Positions 17,635-25,736 of a DNA stretch of 64,000 nt are shown in pieces. Source of the stretch: Candidatus Avedoeria danica. GTDB taxonomy: Bacteria; Chloroflexota; Anaerolineae; Epilineales; Epilineaceae. The stretch lies in NCBI GenBank assembly GCA_016703025.1, contig JADJCV010000004.1:310001-374000 (forward strand). The letters are read 5' to 3'. The position numbers were made by a program, and so were the translations under genes. The number at the start of each line of letters is the position of its first letter. The stretch's first letter is position 1. The notes beneath the pieces are model-generated. The model ran no database searches, had not been told where the DNA came from, and saw only the letters and a program-made list of their open reading frames with translations.

Positions 17635-18771
17635 GTGGTTCGGCGATGATAGCATACGGCCGGACGGGGGATTCGGATCGACGTCCGGGGCCTTCGCCGA
17701 GGGTGGCCTGCTGGGCCGCCACGCGCCTGCCTTCGCAGGCGCCGGACCGTTGGCCGCGTCGATCATTGTCGTCGGCTCCGTCGCCGTCGCCTCCGCAGGC
17801 GCCGTCGCGGTCATCGTCGCTGTGGCCGTCACCATTGCTGTGGCCGTCACCGTCACCGTCACCGTTGCCGTCGCCGTCGCCGTCGGCTGCGGATCGTGCC
17901 TGACCAGCGGCAAGTAGGCGCGCCCGGCGGGCGGTGTCGCCGTGTCCGTCGGCGGGATGTCCGTCGGCGTCGGCTCGTCGGTGGGCGTGGCGGTGCGGGC
18001 GGGTGTCGGCCGCGGGATCGTGGCGGTTGGGGGCAACGTCGGGCGCGCGGTGGGCGTCGGGTAGCTGAGGTCCGGCTCCCATGTCAGGGCGACGTTGTCG
18101 AGGAACACGCCGCCGCCCGGCGGTGCGCCCGCTGGTGCCGCGGCCGTCCACTCCAGCGTCCAGGCGGCGCCGCGCAGGTCGTACACCGCCGCCGGGTTGC
18201 GGACGTCGACGAGGTTCCGCAGGTCGAGGTAGCGCTGGGGGGACGCCCACGCGCCGGTGTCGCCCGTCGCGCCAAAGATCGGCACGCGGTCGACGGCGCC
18301 GCCGGGTCGGGGCACGTGGAGCCAGACGACGAGCCCGGCGTCCTCCGCCGCACCGAGACGAAACCAGACGTCGAAGCCAAGCTCGAGGCGGTTGGCGGCG
18401 CCGGCGGCCCGGAGGTCGAGGTGCAGGAAGGCGGTGGACGAGGCGCCGGGCGGCACGGCGGCGTCGCACGGCGCGTCGGGTGACGTTCCGGGTGGGGCGA
18501 AGGCGCGCAGGCCGCGCCGACCGCCGAGCGCCTGGCAGCCGGAGGTGCGCCACGTCGTGGCGGCGGCGGGCACCGTCCAGACCGTGGGGTCCGGCCACGC
18601 GGCGGCTTCGAAGTCGTCGAGGACGAAGCGGACGTCGCCCAGGCGTGCCGCGGCGGCCGGCGTGAAGGCGAGGGCCGCCACGGCGGCAACGGCGGTCCAG
18701 CGTGCCGCCGAGCGCGGCCCGCGTGGGCGGGCACCGTAAGCTTGGGCGCGCGCCAGCAGCCGCTCGAGCAT
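17590..18771 (-). CDS. Secreted protein with beta-sandwich-like domain; frame runs into tRNA-Arg
   Basis: A 393-residue exported protein. The start at 18771 (GGAGGAA 8 nt upstream) is preferred over 18813. A signal peptide (WTAVAAVAALAFTPAAAA) precedes a domain of about 220 residues opening VRFVLDDFEAAAWPDPTVW, which resembles secreted concanavalin- or carbohydrate-binding-type sandwiches with no family recognised. Then follow a Thr/Pro linker and AYLPLVRHDP. Relatives normally stop soon after this motif; here the frame continues for about 100 residues of Thr-Ala-Thr-Val hexanucleotide repeat and low-complexity sequence, and its last 15 codons are the 5' part of the tRNA-Arg gene. The tail is probably a readthrough product of repeat expansion or a frameshift. 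Confidence 0.75.
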   Translation of the reverse strand: MLERLLARAQAYGARPRGPRSAARWTAVAAVAALAFTPAAAARLGDVRFVLDDFEAAAWPDPTVWTVPAAATTWRTSGCQALGGRRGLRAFAPPGTSPDAPCDAAVPPGASSTAFLHLDLRAAGAANRLELGFDVWFRLGAAEDAGLVVWLHVPRPGGAVDRVPIFGATGDTGAWASPQRYLDLRNLVDVRNPAAVYDLRGAAWTLEWTAAAPAGAPPGGGVFLDNVALTWEPDLSYPTPTARPTLPPTATIPRPTPARTATPTDEPTPTDIPPTDTATPPAGRAYLPLVRHDPQPTATATATVTVTVTATAMVTATATMTATAPAEATATEPTTMIDAANGPAPAKAGAWRPSRPPSAKAPDVDPNPPSGRMLSSPNHAPVAQWTEQLASNQ

Positions 18772-18821
18772 CGAGCGTTCCTCCGGCGCGCAGCGCTTCG
18801 ACCGACCGTCCATCGCCCGCT

Positions 18822-18851
18822 ATCCTAAGGGACGCGTCGGGGCCGAGGCAA
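18822..18851 (-). promoter_or_regulatory. Candidate promoter of the secreted protein gene
   Basis: Minus strand TTGCCT, 18-nt spacer, TAGGAT, about 50 bases before the start at 18771. Confidence 0.35.
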
Positions 18852-18916
18852 CCTTCACGCCTCGTGCGGCGTTATACCCGTCGTGCCGGTGGCGCCGGCA
18901 CGGTCCGCTGGGCAAC

Positions 18917-18970
18917 GTCTGTCCGATGGCCGATGTTCGTCCGATGGCCAGCGTTCGTCCGATGGCCCGG
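18917..18970. repeat. Three 18-bp tandem repeats before the VWA gene
   Basis: Units GTCTGTCCGATGGCCGAT, GTTCGTCCGATGGCCAGC and GTTCGTCCGATGGCCCGG at 18917, 18935 and 18953. They share the core GTCCGATGGCC and end about 50 bases before the start codon at 19022. Confidence 0.75.
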
Positions 18971-19021
18971 GTCCGATCGACTCCTTCCGATCGCAACCTA
19001 TCGCAACGTCAGGATGCCGCC

Positions 19022-20416
19022 ATGAACTTCCGTGACCGCCCGCCGTTCCGAGCCGCGCCGCGATGCACGCCGAGCGATCGGCCACGACGCCGCACGCTGG
19101 CCGTCGTCGGCGCGCTCGCGCTCATCGGCGCGCTGGCCACCACGCTGTCCGCGTTCGATGCGGCCGCGGCGCAGGGGCAGGCGCAGGACTCGTGCAGCTT
19201 GGCCGTCGACAAGACGGCGGCGCCGGGGCGGATCTGGCTGGGCGAGGAGGTCACGGTCACGCTGTCCATCACGGGCAGCTGCACGGCGCGCGAGATCAAG
19301 TCCGACGTCGTGCTCGTCATCGACCGCTCGCGCTCGATGCTCAGCGCGGGCAAGTTCGTCGCGGCGCGCGCGGCGGCCAAGAACTTTATCGACCGCGCCG
19401 ACCCGAACCTGATCCAGATCGGCATCGTGGCGTTCGACGACGTGGCCGAGTCCGTTCACTTCCTGTCCACGGACAAGACTGCCCTGAAGGCGGCGGTCGA
19501 CGGGATCTCGCCGGACACCGGCACGAACCTCGTCGACGGGCTGGACGAGGGACGGAAGATGCTCGCCAGCGCCGGGCGCCGGGCGGACGCGCGGCCGGTG
19601 ATCATCTTCCTCACGGACGGCCGCCACTCCGTCGGCTCGCCCCCGATCACCGACCTGCCGCGCGTCGTCGCCGACGTCCGCGCGGCCGGCATCCTGGTCT
19701 ACACGATCGGCCTCGGCAACGACATCGACGAGTCCAACCTGCGCCAGATGGCCAGCGACCCGACGAAGTACTTCCGCTCGCCGACGGCGGCCGAGCTCGA
19801 GGCGATCTACATGCAGCTCGTCGGCACGATCAGCGCCACCGAGCTGATGAAGGAAGCGTTCATCGTCGACGAGCTGCCGGCCGACATGACGTTCATCCCG
19901 GGCAGCGGCCAGCCGGCCGAGCCGACCGTCAGCCCGGACGGCCGGACGCTGACGTGGCGCCTGGTGTCCGTGGCGATGCCGCCGCCGATGCTCTCGCTGT
20001 CCTACCGCGTGCGGCCCACCCGAACCGGCACCCGCCCGACGAACGTCGAGGCGCGCGCCGACGTCACGGACGGCTTCAGCAAGCGCCAGACGCTGCTGTT
20101 CCCGGTGCCGTCCGTCCTCGTCCTCGCGCCCGTCACGCCAACGCCCCCGCCGACCGCCACGCCGCCGCCGGCCGGCGCGCAGTGCGTCTGCCGCGTGACG
20201 CGCAACAAGGTGCCGCAAGCCGTCATCGACGCGGCGCTGGCCGACCCGTCCAAGGTGTATGGCTGGCAGCAACCCCTGAACCCCAACGTGCCGGGCCCGG
20301 TGCTGCCGCAGAACCCGCCGCGGACGTGCCTTGACCTGTTGAACCGCGGGGTGCAGTACCACCCGTTGTTCAACAGCGTGATCTGGCGGGCGGGGTGTTT
20401 GATCGGGCCTCCGTAG
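19022..20416 (+). CDS. Secreted VWA-domain protein
   Basis: A 464-residue exported protein. Start ATG 19022 (AGGA 8 nt upstream) leads into a signal peptide (LAVVGALALIGALATTLSAF...AAAQ). A short Ig-like segment bounded by two Cys (DSCSLAVDKTAAP to ITGSC) precedes the VWA domain, whose MIDAS motif is intact: D-R-S-R-S, the later Thr in DTGTNL and Asp in FLTDGRHS. A DUF11-like beta-sandwich follows (DELPADMTFIPGSG to LLFPVPSVLVLAP), then a Pro-rich linker and a unique 75-residue C-terminus with four Cys. The Ig-VWA-sandwich block is shared with the two giant proteins at 38115-41786 and 45682-49284, but the YLP motif and second VWA are absent here. Inferred adhesion or protein-binding role. Confidence 0.88.
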   Translation: MNFRDRPPFRAAPRCTPSDRPRRRTLAVVGALALIGALATTLSAFDAAAAQGQAQDSCSLAVDKTAAPGRIWLGEEVTVTLSITGSCTAREIKSDVVLVIDRSRSMLSAGKFVAARAAAKNFIDRADPNLIQIGIVAFDDVAESVHFLSTDKTALKAAVDGISPDTGTNLVDGLDEGRKMLASAGRRADARPVIIFLTDGRHSVGSPPITDLPRVVADVRAAGILVYTIGLGNDIDESNLRQMASDPTKYFRSPTAAELEAIYMQLVGTISATELMKEAFIVDELPADMTFIPGSGQPAEPTVSPDGRTLTWRLVSVAMPPPMLSLSYRVRPTRTGTRPTNVEARADVTDGFSKRQTLLFPVPSVLVLAPVTPTPPPTATPPPAGAQCVCRVTRNKVPQAVIDAALADPSKVYGWQQPLNPNVPGPVLPQNPPRTCLDLLNRGVQYHPLFNSVIWRAGCLIGPP

Positions 20417-20422
20417 GCGCCA

Positions 20423-21553
20423 TCACGCCCTCTGGTACCCTGCCACCACCCCCTCATACTGCCCCACCAGCCGCGCGTTTTCCGCGGCCCACCCCCGCGT
20501 CCGCGCGTACGCGTTCGCCGCGGCCGCCAGTCGCGCGCGTTCGTCCGGCGCGTCGAGCAGCTGGCGCACGACGGCGGCCAGGCTGTCGCGGCTCTCGGCG
20601 CGGAACAGACGGCCGGTGATGCCGTCGCGAACGTGCTCGAGCACGCCGCCGGCGTCCGGCACGACGACGGGCAGGCCGCTGGCCAGCGCTTCAAGGACGA
20701 CGTTGCCGAGCGTCTCGTTGGCGCCGGGGAACACGAAGATGTCGGCCGCGGCATAGGCCTCGGCCAGCGGGATGCCGGAGCGGAAGCCGGTGAAGACGAC
20801 GTTGCGGCCGGCGAAGGTGCGTTCGAGGGCCGGGCGGGCCGGGCCGTCGCCGACGACGGCGAGGCGCGCTTCGGGGCAGGCGTCGAGGGCGGCGGTGATC
20901 CAATCGATCCGCTTCTCGTTGGACAGGCGGCCGACGTAGGCGAGGAGCGGGGCGTCGGGGTGGCCGCCGGAGAGCTCGGCGCGCACCTCGGCGCGGCGGC
21001 GGTGCGGGCCGTAGAGGTCGGTGTCGACGCCGCGGCTCCAGATCGCGACGTTCGGGAAGCCGTGGGCCACGAGGTCGGCGGCGGTGGTGTGGCTGGGCGC
21101 GAGGTTGAGCGCGGCCTGGCCGTGGCCCCACTTGAGCATCCGCCACAGCGTCGGCGCCAGCCAGCCATGCCCCCAGCGAGTGGCGAAGCCGGGGATGTCG
21201 GTGTGGTAGCTCATGACCATCGGCAGGCTGCGCCGTCGGCCGTAGCGGATGCCGATCAGACCCGTGGCAACGGGGCCGGCGATGTGCAGTACGTCGGGCG
21301 CGAACGCGTCCAGGACCGGGTCGATGTTGTGCCAGGGCGGGGAGAGGCGCAGCTCCGGGTAGAGCGGGAACGGCATCGCCGGCAGGCCGACGACCTCGGC
21401 GCCGGCGTAGCGCGCCGGCAGGCCGGGCATGCGCGGCGTGACGACGAGCGCCGGGATGCCGACGGCCTCGAGGTGCCGTAGCACGTGCCCGAGCGTGTGG
21501 GTGATGCCGTCGATCTTGGGATGGAAGACCTCGGTGAACAACGCGATGCGCAT
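20423..21553 (-). CDS. GT4-family glycosyltransferase (group 1)
   Basis: A 376-residue GT-B fold enzyme transferring a sugar from a nucleotide donor, probably at the cytoplasmic face of the membrane. N-terminal MRIALFTEVFHPKIDGITHTL is typical of the MgtA/SQD2 (mannosyl- or sulfoquinovosyl-transferase) branch. The C-terminal donor domain has YVGRLSNEKRIDWI, VVGDGPARPALE, FTGF and the EX7E-like FPGANETLGNVVLEALASG. It is convergent with the VWA gene (6-base gap) and lies downstream of the PAP2-like gene on the same strand, a pairing that would fit glycolipid or polyprenyl-phosphate metabolism. The acceptor is not deducible. Confidence 0.9.
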   Translation of the reverse strand: MRIALFTEVFHPKIDGITHTLGHVLRHLEAVGIPALVVTPRMPGLPARYAGAEVVGLPAMPFPLYPELRLSPPWHNIDPVLDAFAPDVLHIAGPVATGLIGIRYGRRRSLPMVMSYHTDIPGFATRWGHGWLAPTLWRMLKWGHGQAALNLAPSHTTAADLVAHGFPNVAIWSRGVDTDLYGPHRRRAEVRAELSGGHPDAPLLAYVGRLSNEKRIDWITAALDACPEARLAVVGDGPARPALERTFAGRNVVFTGFRSGIPLAEAYAAADIFVFPGANETLGNVVLEALASGLPVVVPDAGGVLEHVRDGITGRLFRAESRDSLAAVVRQLLDAPDERARLAAAANAYARTRGWAAENARLVGQYEGVVAGYQRA

Positions 21554-21610
21554 GCGGTGGAAATCGTCCGATCCGTGGTGTGTTGCCCGGCCCAGTGGTG
21601 CGCCGACCGG

Positions 21611-22321
21611 TCAATACGGCAGGGATGCCAGGACGATCGCCGCCACCCCGACGGCCGTCCCGGCGACGACCTGCCGCGGCGTGTGTCGACGGAGCACGAC
21701 GCGCGCCCACCCGACGGCTAGCGGCAGCGCGAGCCAGAGTGCGATGTCGGCGCCGACGGCTCCACTGGTGCCGGCCATCGCGCCGCCGGCGGTGATCGAC
21801 ATTCCGGCGGCAGCGCCGGCCGCGGCGCCGTGCAGGCTGATCTTCCAGCGCAGCGTCACCGCGCATAGCAGCGCCAGCAGCGCGCTCCACGCGACGCCGA
21901 ACGCCACGAGCGTCGCCGGACCGCCCAGGTTGGCGAGGACGGCCGTGGACACGACGGCGCACAACGTGGCGACGGCGAACGGCAGGTGTCGCTGCCGCCT
22001 GTCGGACAGATCGAAGTCGACGACGCGGCCGGCCCGCACGAGCGCGGCCACGACGAGCGCCGGCGTGACGACGGCCGGCAGCGCGAACATCGCCGCCCAC
22101 GCCCAGGCCCGCGGCACGGGCGAGCCGTCGATGACGCGCGCGAGGAGCACGAGGGCCACGACGGGCGGGCAGGCGATGCGCGAGATCCAGACGGCGGTGT
22201 GGCGGGACGCGGCGCGGAGCGCGTCGGCGTGCGGGGCGCCGGCATGCGGGGCGCCGACGATTCCGTGCGGCGGACGTGGAAGCGAGACGGCTGGGAAGGG
22301 CCAGTGGGGTCGTACGCTCAT
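21611..22321 (-). CDS. PAP2-like membrane phosphatase family protein
   Basis: A 236-residue integral membrane protein with about six hydrophobic segments. Features recalling the lipid phosphate phosphatase (PAP2) superfamily are DLSDRRQRHLPF in the first half, a SLHGAAAG segment (motif 2 position, normally PSGH) and GWARVVLRRHTPRQVVAG (motif 3, SRxxxxxHxxxD-like). The match to the catalytic consensus is partial: motif 2 lacks the Pro-Ser-Gly and the final Asp of motif 3 is Gln, so activity is uncertain. It ends 57 bases before the GT4 gene and may act with it on a lipid carrier. Confidence 0.7.
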   Translation of the reverse strand: MSVRPHWPFPAVSLPRPPHGIVGAPHAGAPHADALRAASRHTAVWISRIACPPVVALVLLARVIDGSPVPRAWAWAAMFALPAVVTPALVVAALVRAGRVVDFDLSDRRQRHLPFAVATLCAVVSTAVLANLGGPATLVAFGVAWSALLALLCAVTLRWKISLHGAAAGAAAGMSITAGGAMAGTSGAVGADIALWLALPLAVGWARVVLRRHTPRQVVAGTAVGVAAIVLASLPY

Positions 22322-22449
22322 GACGTCGAGCGTAGTCCGGGCGGGTTAATGGGGCGGCGCGGCGTGGTTAATGGGCGGCGGCAGGGACGTTAAGGATGCT
22401 CACTTGACAGAACGGGGGCAGGAAGCGTGCGGTCGAAGACAAGGCTCCC

Positions 22450-24595
22450 CTACCGCCGCCCCCAAAACGCCCCCGCCGGACAAGGCAACCGCACCGCGAT
22501 CGAGCTGTAAATCCCCGCCAACGCCTCCGCATCCGGCGCCACGAACGCATCCGCCGGCCGGCTAGCGATCGCCCGCAGCGCGTCCACGTCCAGGTCGTAC
22601 CCGACGCCCACGGTGAACACCGTCACGCCCGCCGCCTTGGCGCGCGCCGCCTCCGCCACCGCCACGTCCGCCGGCACCGGGTTCGCGCGGCCGTCCGTGA
22701 GGACGATCATCGCCGCGGCGTTCTCGGCCCTGCGCCGCGCCGGGTCGGCGAGCGCTTCGGCGGCGACGGCGACGGCGCGGTCGAGGCGGGTGAGGGATGC
22801 CGTGGTGATGGAGGCGAGCGCGGCGTCGAGGGCGGCGCGGTCATCGGTCAGCGGCTGGAGGAGCCAGGCGTCGCTGTTGAACGTGACGATCGCGGCCTGA
22901 TCGCCCTCGGCCAGCCGGAGCGTGCCGAGGAACGTGCGGGCGGCGTCGACGGCGGCGGCGAGCTTGGTGCGGCCGGCGGCGGTGGGCTCGGTCATGGACG
23001 ACGAGGCGTCGATGGCGAGGGCGATGTCGACGTGGCGCTCGGTGGGGGTGCAGGATTCGGTGAGGGCGAGGGGGAGGTAGACGGGGGCGGGGAGGGGTGT
23101 GGGGGTCGCGGGGAGGGTCGGCGTGGCGGTTGGGAGGGGTGACGGGGTGGCGGTGGCGCGATGGGACGGCGTGGGCGTTGGGGTGAGCGTGAGGGTGGTG
23201 GGATGCGGTGGGAGGGGGCGTCGGGGAGGGCGGGGGGGTGAGGAGGCCGTTGGCGGTCCAGATGTCGCCGGGGAGGTTGTTGCGTACCGTTGAGGCGATG
23301 AGCATGCGGCGGAGTTCAAGGCGACGACCGCCATCCAGTACTTCGATGACGGCGAAGTCGCCATCGCCATTCTCTTCGGACGAGGCGGCGATCAAGTATT
23401 GACCACTGGCGCTCCAGGCAACGGACAGTGATGGCCCACCGGGCGCGCGCGTGAAGGCGCGATCACCAGGATAGATCATCGTGTAAGGAGCTCGAATCGG
23501 AAGTCGGGCAATCTCACGGGCGATATACGGTCGCTCAGCATCGTAGGCGCGGTCCGAAGGTGACATTTCGACAAGTTCGTACACGGCAACGATCGTGTTG
23601 GCATGAACAGCCAGGAGGCCACGGTTCAACCACGCATTGTTGAACGCTACGCCTCCCACATACTTGAAGTCCGGTGCAAGTGGCACAGTCTGTGCGGTGC
23701 GGCTCACAATGTCGATCGCCGCGATGTTTCCGGCGAATTGGCGATTCGTTACGACTAGGTTGCCGCGCGCGTTCAATGTGGCATGGAGGGCAGGTAGGGA
23801 TCTGCCATGGCCATAGTAGAAGTGTGGCGGCGAGACGGCGGTCGGGAACGGGATGGGTTCGGCAAGTTCCGACCAAGTCGCACCATCCATTGACTCAATC
23901 GTTCCTCCGTCCGTCATGATGATGACGTGATCATCGCGCCCAGTGGGCAGAATCTCGACGGCGAGGTGTTCCGTGCGCGGACTGGCGCTCACTGTATCGA
24001 GGTCTGGACGCGATCCCCCTGTACTGCTGAATCGGATGCGGTCGATGCCGTAGGGTGGCTGCGGAATCAAGACATAGCCCTCGGGGCTAACCGCGTATCC
24101 TGCTCTGGCGGCAAGAAACGAACCATCAGGCATCGATGAAATCGCACCATACGATGCAAAGTCAGGGCCGCGCACACGGCCCTCAACAAAGCGACCAGAC
24201 GAACTTGTGTCCGCGTTTGCAACGATAGCAAACGGTGAACAGGACTTGCTAATGTCGACTTGTTCTTCGCCAAACCCAAGTCCGCAACCAGAACCAGTTC
24301 CCGCGACGATTGTCGAAAGATCGGCCACGGCTGCCATTCGTCCAAGAATATTGTACGTCTCTCCGCGAAAAATGAGTGCCCCGATGTCGATGTTGTGAAT
24401 AGTAATGGCTGACATTCCATCATCGGGACGCATGTTTGGATAAACATGGTCGTCGATTAGCACCACCGCGCTCAGAGGATCAATGTATGTTTGAGCTCCC
24501 GCAATAGTCTCCGCCGCAAATACAATAGATGCAACCCATGCTCCGACAAGAGCGAGGGCCGATGAGAGGTCAAGTCTAAGGCGGCACTTTCTCAC
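22450..24595 (-). pseudogene. Propeller-VWA gene A, frameshifted in the linker
   Basis: Fifth and last copy in transcription order. The GTG start at 24595 (GGGGA upstream) gives a signal peptide ending AGAQ, then about 430 residues of propeller-like sequence (VVLIDDHVYPNMRPDDGMSA, NNAWLNRGLLAVHA, LPGDIWTANGLLTP). A one-base insertion near 23191-23205, in the T/P linker, shifts the frame. The VWA half continues in another frame from about 23200 to 22450 with intact VYLPLALTESC, DASSSM and TDGRANP. Total length (2146 bases) is one base more than 715 codons. Either a true frameshift, possibly slippage-prone, or a base error. The VWA half is nearly identical in DNA to copy E. Confidence 0.8.
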
Positions 24596-24616
24596 GACAA
24601 TTCCCCGCGACGGCTA

Positions 24617-24663
24617 GGTAATGGTGGCAGTGAGCCTCACATTCGCCCACTGCCACCATTACC
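24617..24663 (-). other. Intercistronic hairpin between partner A and copy A
   Basis: Perfect 16-bp stem (24617-24632 with 24648-24663) and a 15-nt loop, in the 116-base gap between the partner stop and the GTG of copy A. No U-run. Candidate attenuator or mRNA-stabilising or processing element. Confidence 0.75.
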
Positions 24664-24711
24664 CGTCAACGATTAACCATGACTGGCCTACAAGGTGTGA
24701 GCGGGTGCCCG

Positions 24712-25467
24712 TTAGTTGTAGATGATGTCCACTTGGGGGCCGCTGGCGCCTGCACACGAGTATGTGCATTCGAACGCACCACTATCCGTCGTGCCGAACG
24801 TTTGACTGACCGGGCTGACTGATGTTCCTTCGGAGCAGAGCAAAGCGTCGATCTGGTTGCCGTCATCAACGCTCGTCGTCTCGTACTCCACACGCGACAG
24901 ATAGCCGTTTACCTGTGGCTGGCAAGAGATGCTGCCGAACACCCCGTTGATCTTCGCCAGATCCACAACCAACTCGTAGCCCCAGCTGTTGTCGATGCTC
25001 ATCCCGCTTCCGCAGCCGTATGTGGCGCAGACAGTCACGCCGTAGATCGGGCCGGTAGACGAGTTGCAGCCGGTGCATGACGCCGACCAACTGTCGGTGG
25101 AGTCCGACCAGTCAACATCCACGGTTACCTGGGAAGATGTGGTCGTTTGGCACCTGCAAGGTAGAGTCTCAAGCAATCGAGAGTCCCAATAGCCGGTGAT
25201 TGTCCAGGACTCGCCCGTATCCGGCTCCACGGCGACCACGTCGTCTCCGCCCACTTGGTCGTAGTGGATGACATCGATTGCGGACACCTGGCGGCTAAAG
25301 TTGACGCAGTCATTCTGTCCGCAGTACTGTGCGTGGGCGACGTGCGGTGCCAGCGCCACCATCACGGCCGCGGCCACCGCCGCAAGGCCAACACTAACGC
25401 GAATGGGAATCAGCCGACGCGATGTGCGTCCGATCGGGGGCGGGGAGGAAATAACGGTAAACAACAT
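24712..25467 (-). CDS. Partner A: small Cys-rich secreted protein of the array
   Basis: A 251-residue protein of no family I recognise. Start ATG 25467 has an AGGAGG site. The n-region holds a twin-arginine-like GRTSRRLIPIR, followed by a hydrophobic core and AHAQ cleavage site, so Sec or possibly Tat export. The mature part has about 12 Cys, including SASCTGCN, CATYGCGSGMS and FECTYSCAG, and ends GPQVDIIYN. Conserved landmarks in all four partners are VSAIDVIHYDQ, VDWSD, GYELVV and TTSVDDGNQI. It lies between a strong promoter and leader upstream and copy A downstream. It is closest to partner D in sequence, as copy A is to copy D. Possibly a disulfide-stabilised surface subunit that works with the propeller-VWA protein; this is inference. 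Confidence 0.85.
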   Translation of the reverse strand: MLFTVISSPPPIGRTSRRLIPIRVSVGLAAVAAAVMVALAPHVAHAQYCGQNDCVNFSRQVSAIDVIHYDQVGGDDVVAVEPDTGESWTITGYWDSRLLETLPCRCQTTTSSQVTVDVDWSDSTDSWSASCTGCNSSTGPIYGVTVCATYGCGSGMSIDNSWGYELVVDLAKINGVFGSISCQPQVNGYLSRVEYETTSVDDGNQIDALLCSEGTSVSPVSQTFGTTDSGAFECTYSCAGASGPQVDIIYN

Positions 25468-25575
25468 GATCCACTACCTCCTGATTGAGCGGCCTGTAGG
25501 GGGCAGACCGCCCGGCGGGTTGCCGGAGGCGTGTACTTTGCCGTCACGGCGGTGGGGAATCCCGCGGGGATGGAC
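25468..25575 (-). promoter_or_regulatory. Conserved leader of partner A
   Basis: Region from the predicted transcription start to the ATG. Contains GGCAAAGTACACGCC, a CCGGC-AACCC-GCCGG hairpin and the AGGAGG ribosome site. The block is shared by all four partner genes. Confidence 0.65.
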
Positions 25576-25581
25576 GGGGCC

Positions 25582-25610
25582 AGTCTACCCGGCGATCAAA
25601 CGCATGTCAA
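25582..25610 (-). promoter_or_regulatory. Sigma-70-type promoter of cassette A
   Basis: TTGACA, 17-nt spacer, TAGACT on the minus strand, about 115 bases before the partner A start. Confidence 0.8.
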
Positions 25611-25736
25611 TGGCCTTCCAAGAACTCGCGACACCGACACGACAGCCACTCCTGCCTTACCGATACCATCGTTGCAGACCGGGGACATTGGCTCGATCCG
25701 CCCTGTAAGTTGCTTCCTCCGTCGCACAGCGAGGCG

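Noticed and set aside
25468..25575. Cyclic-di-GMP riboswitch in the cassette leaders
   Set aside because: Only short words resemble it; the paired domains expected for GEMM-I were not found.
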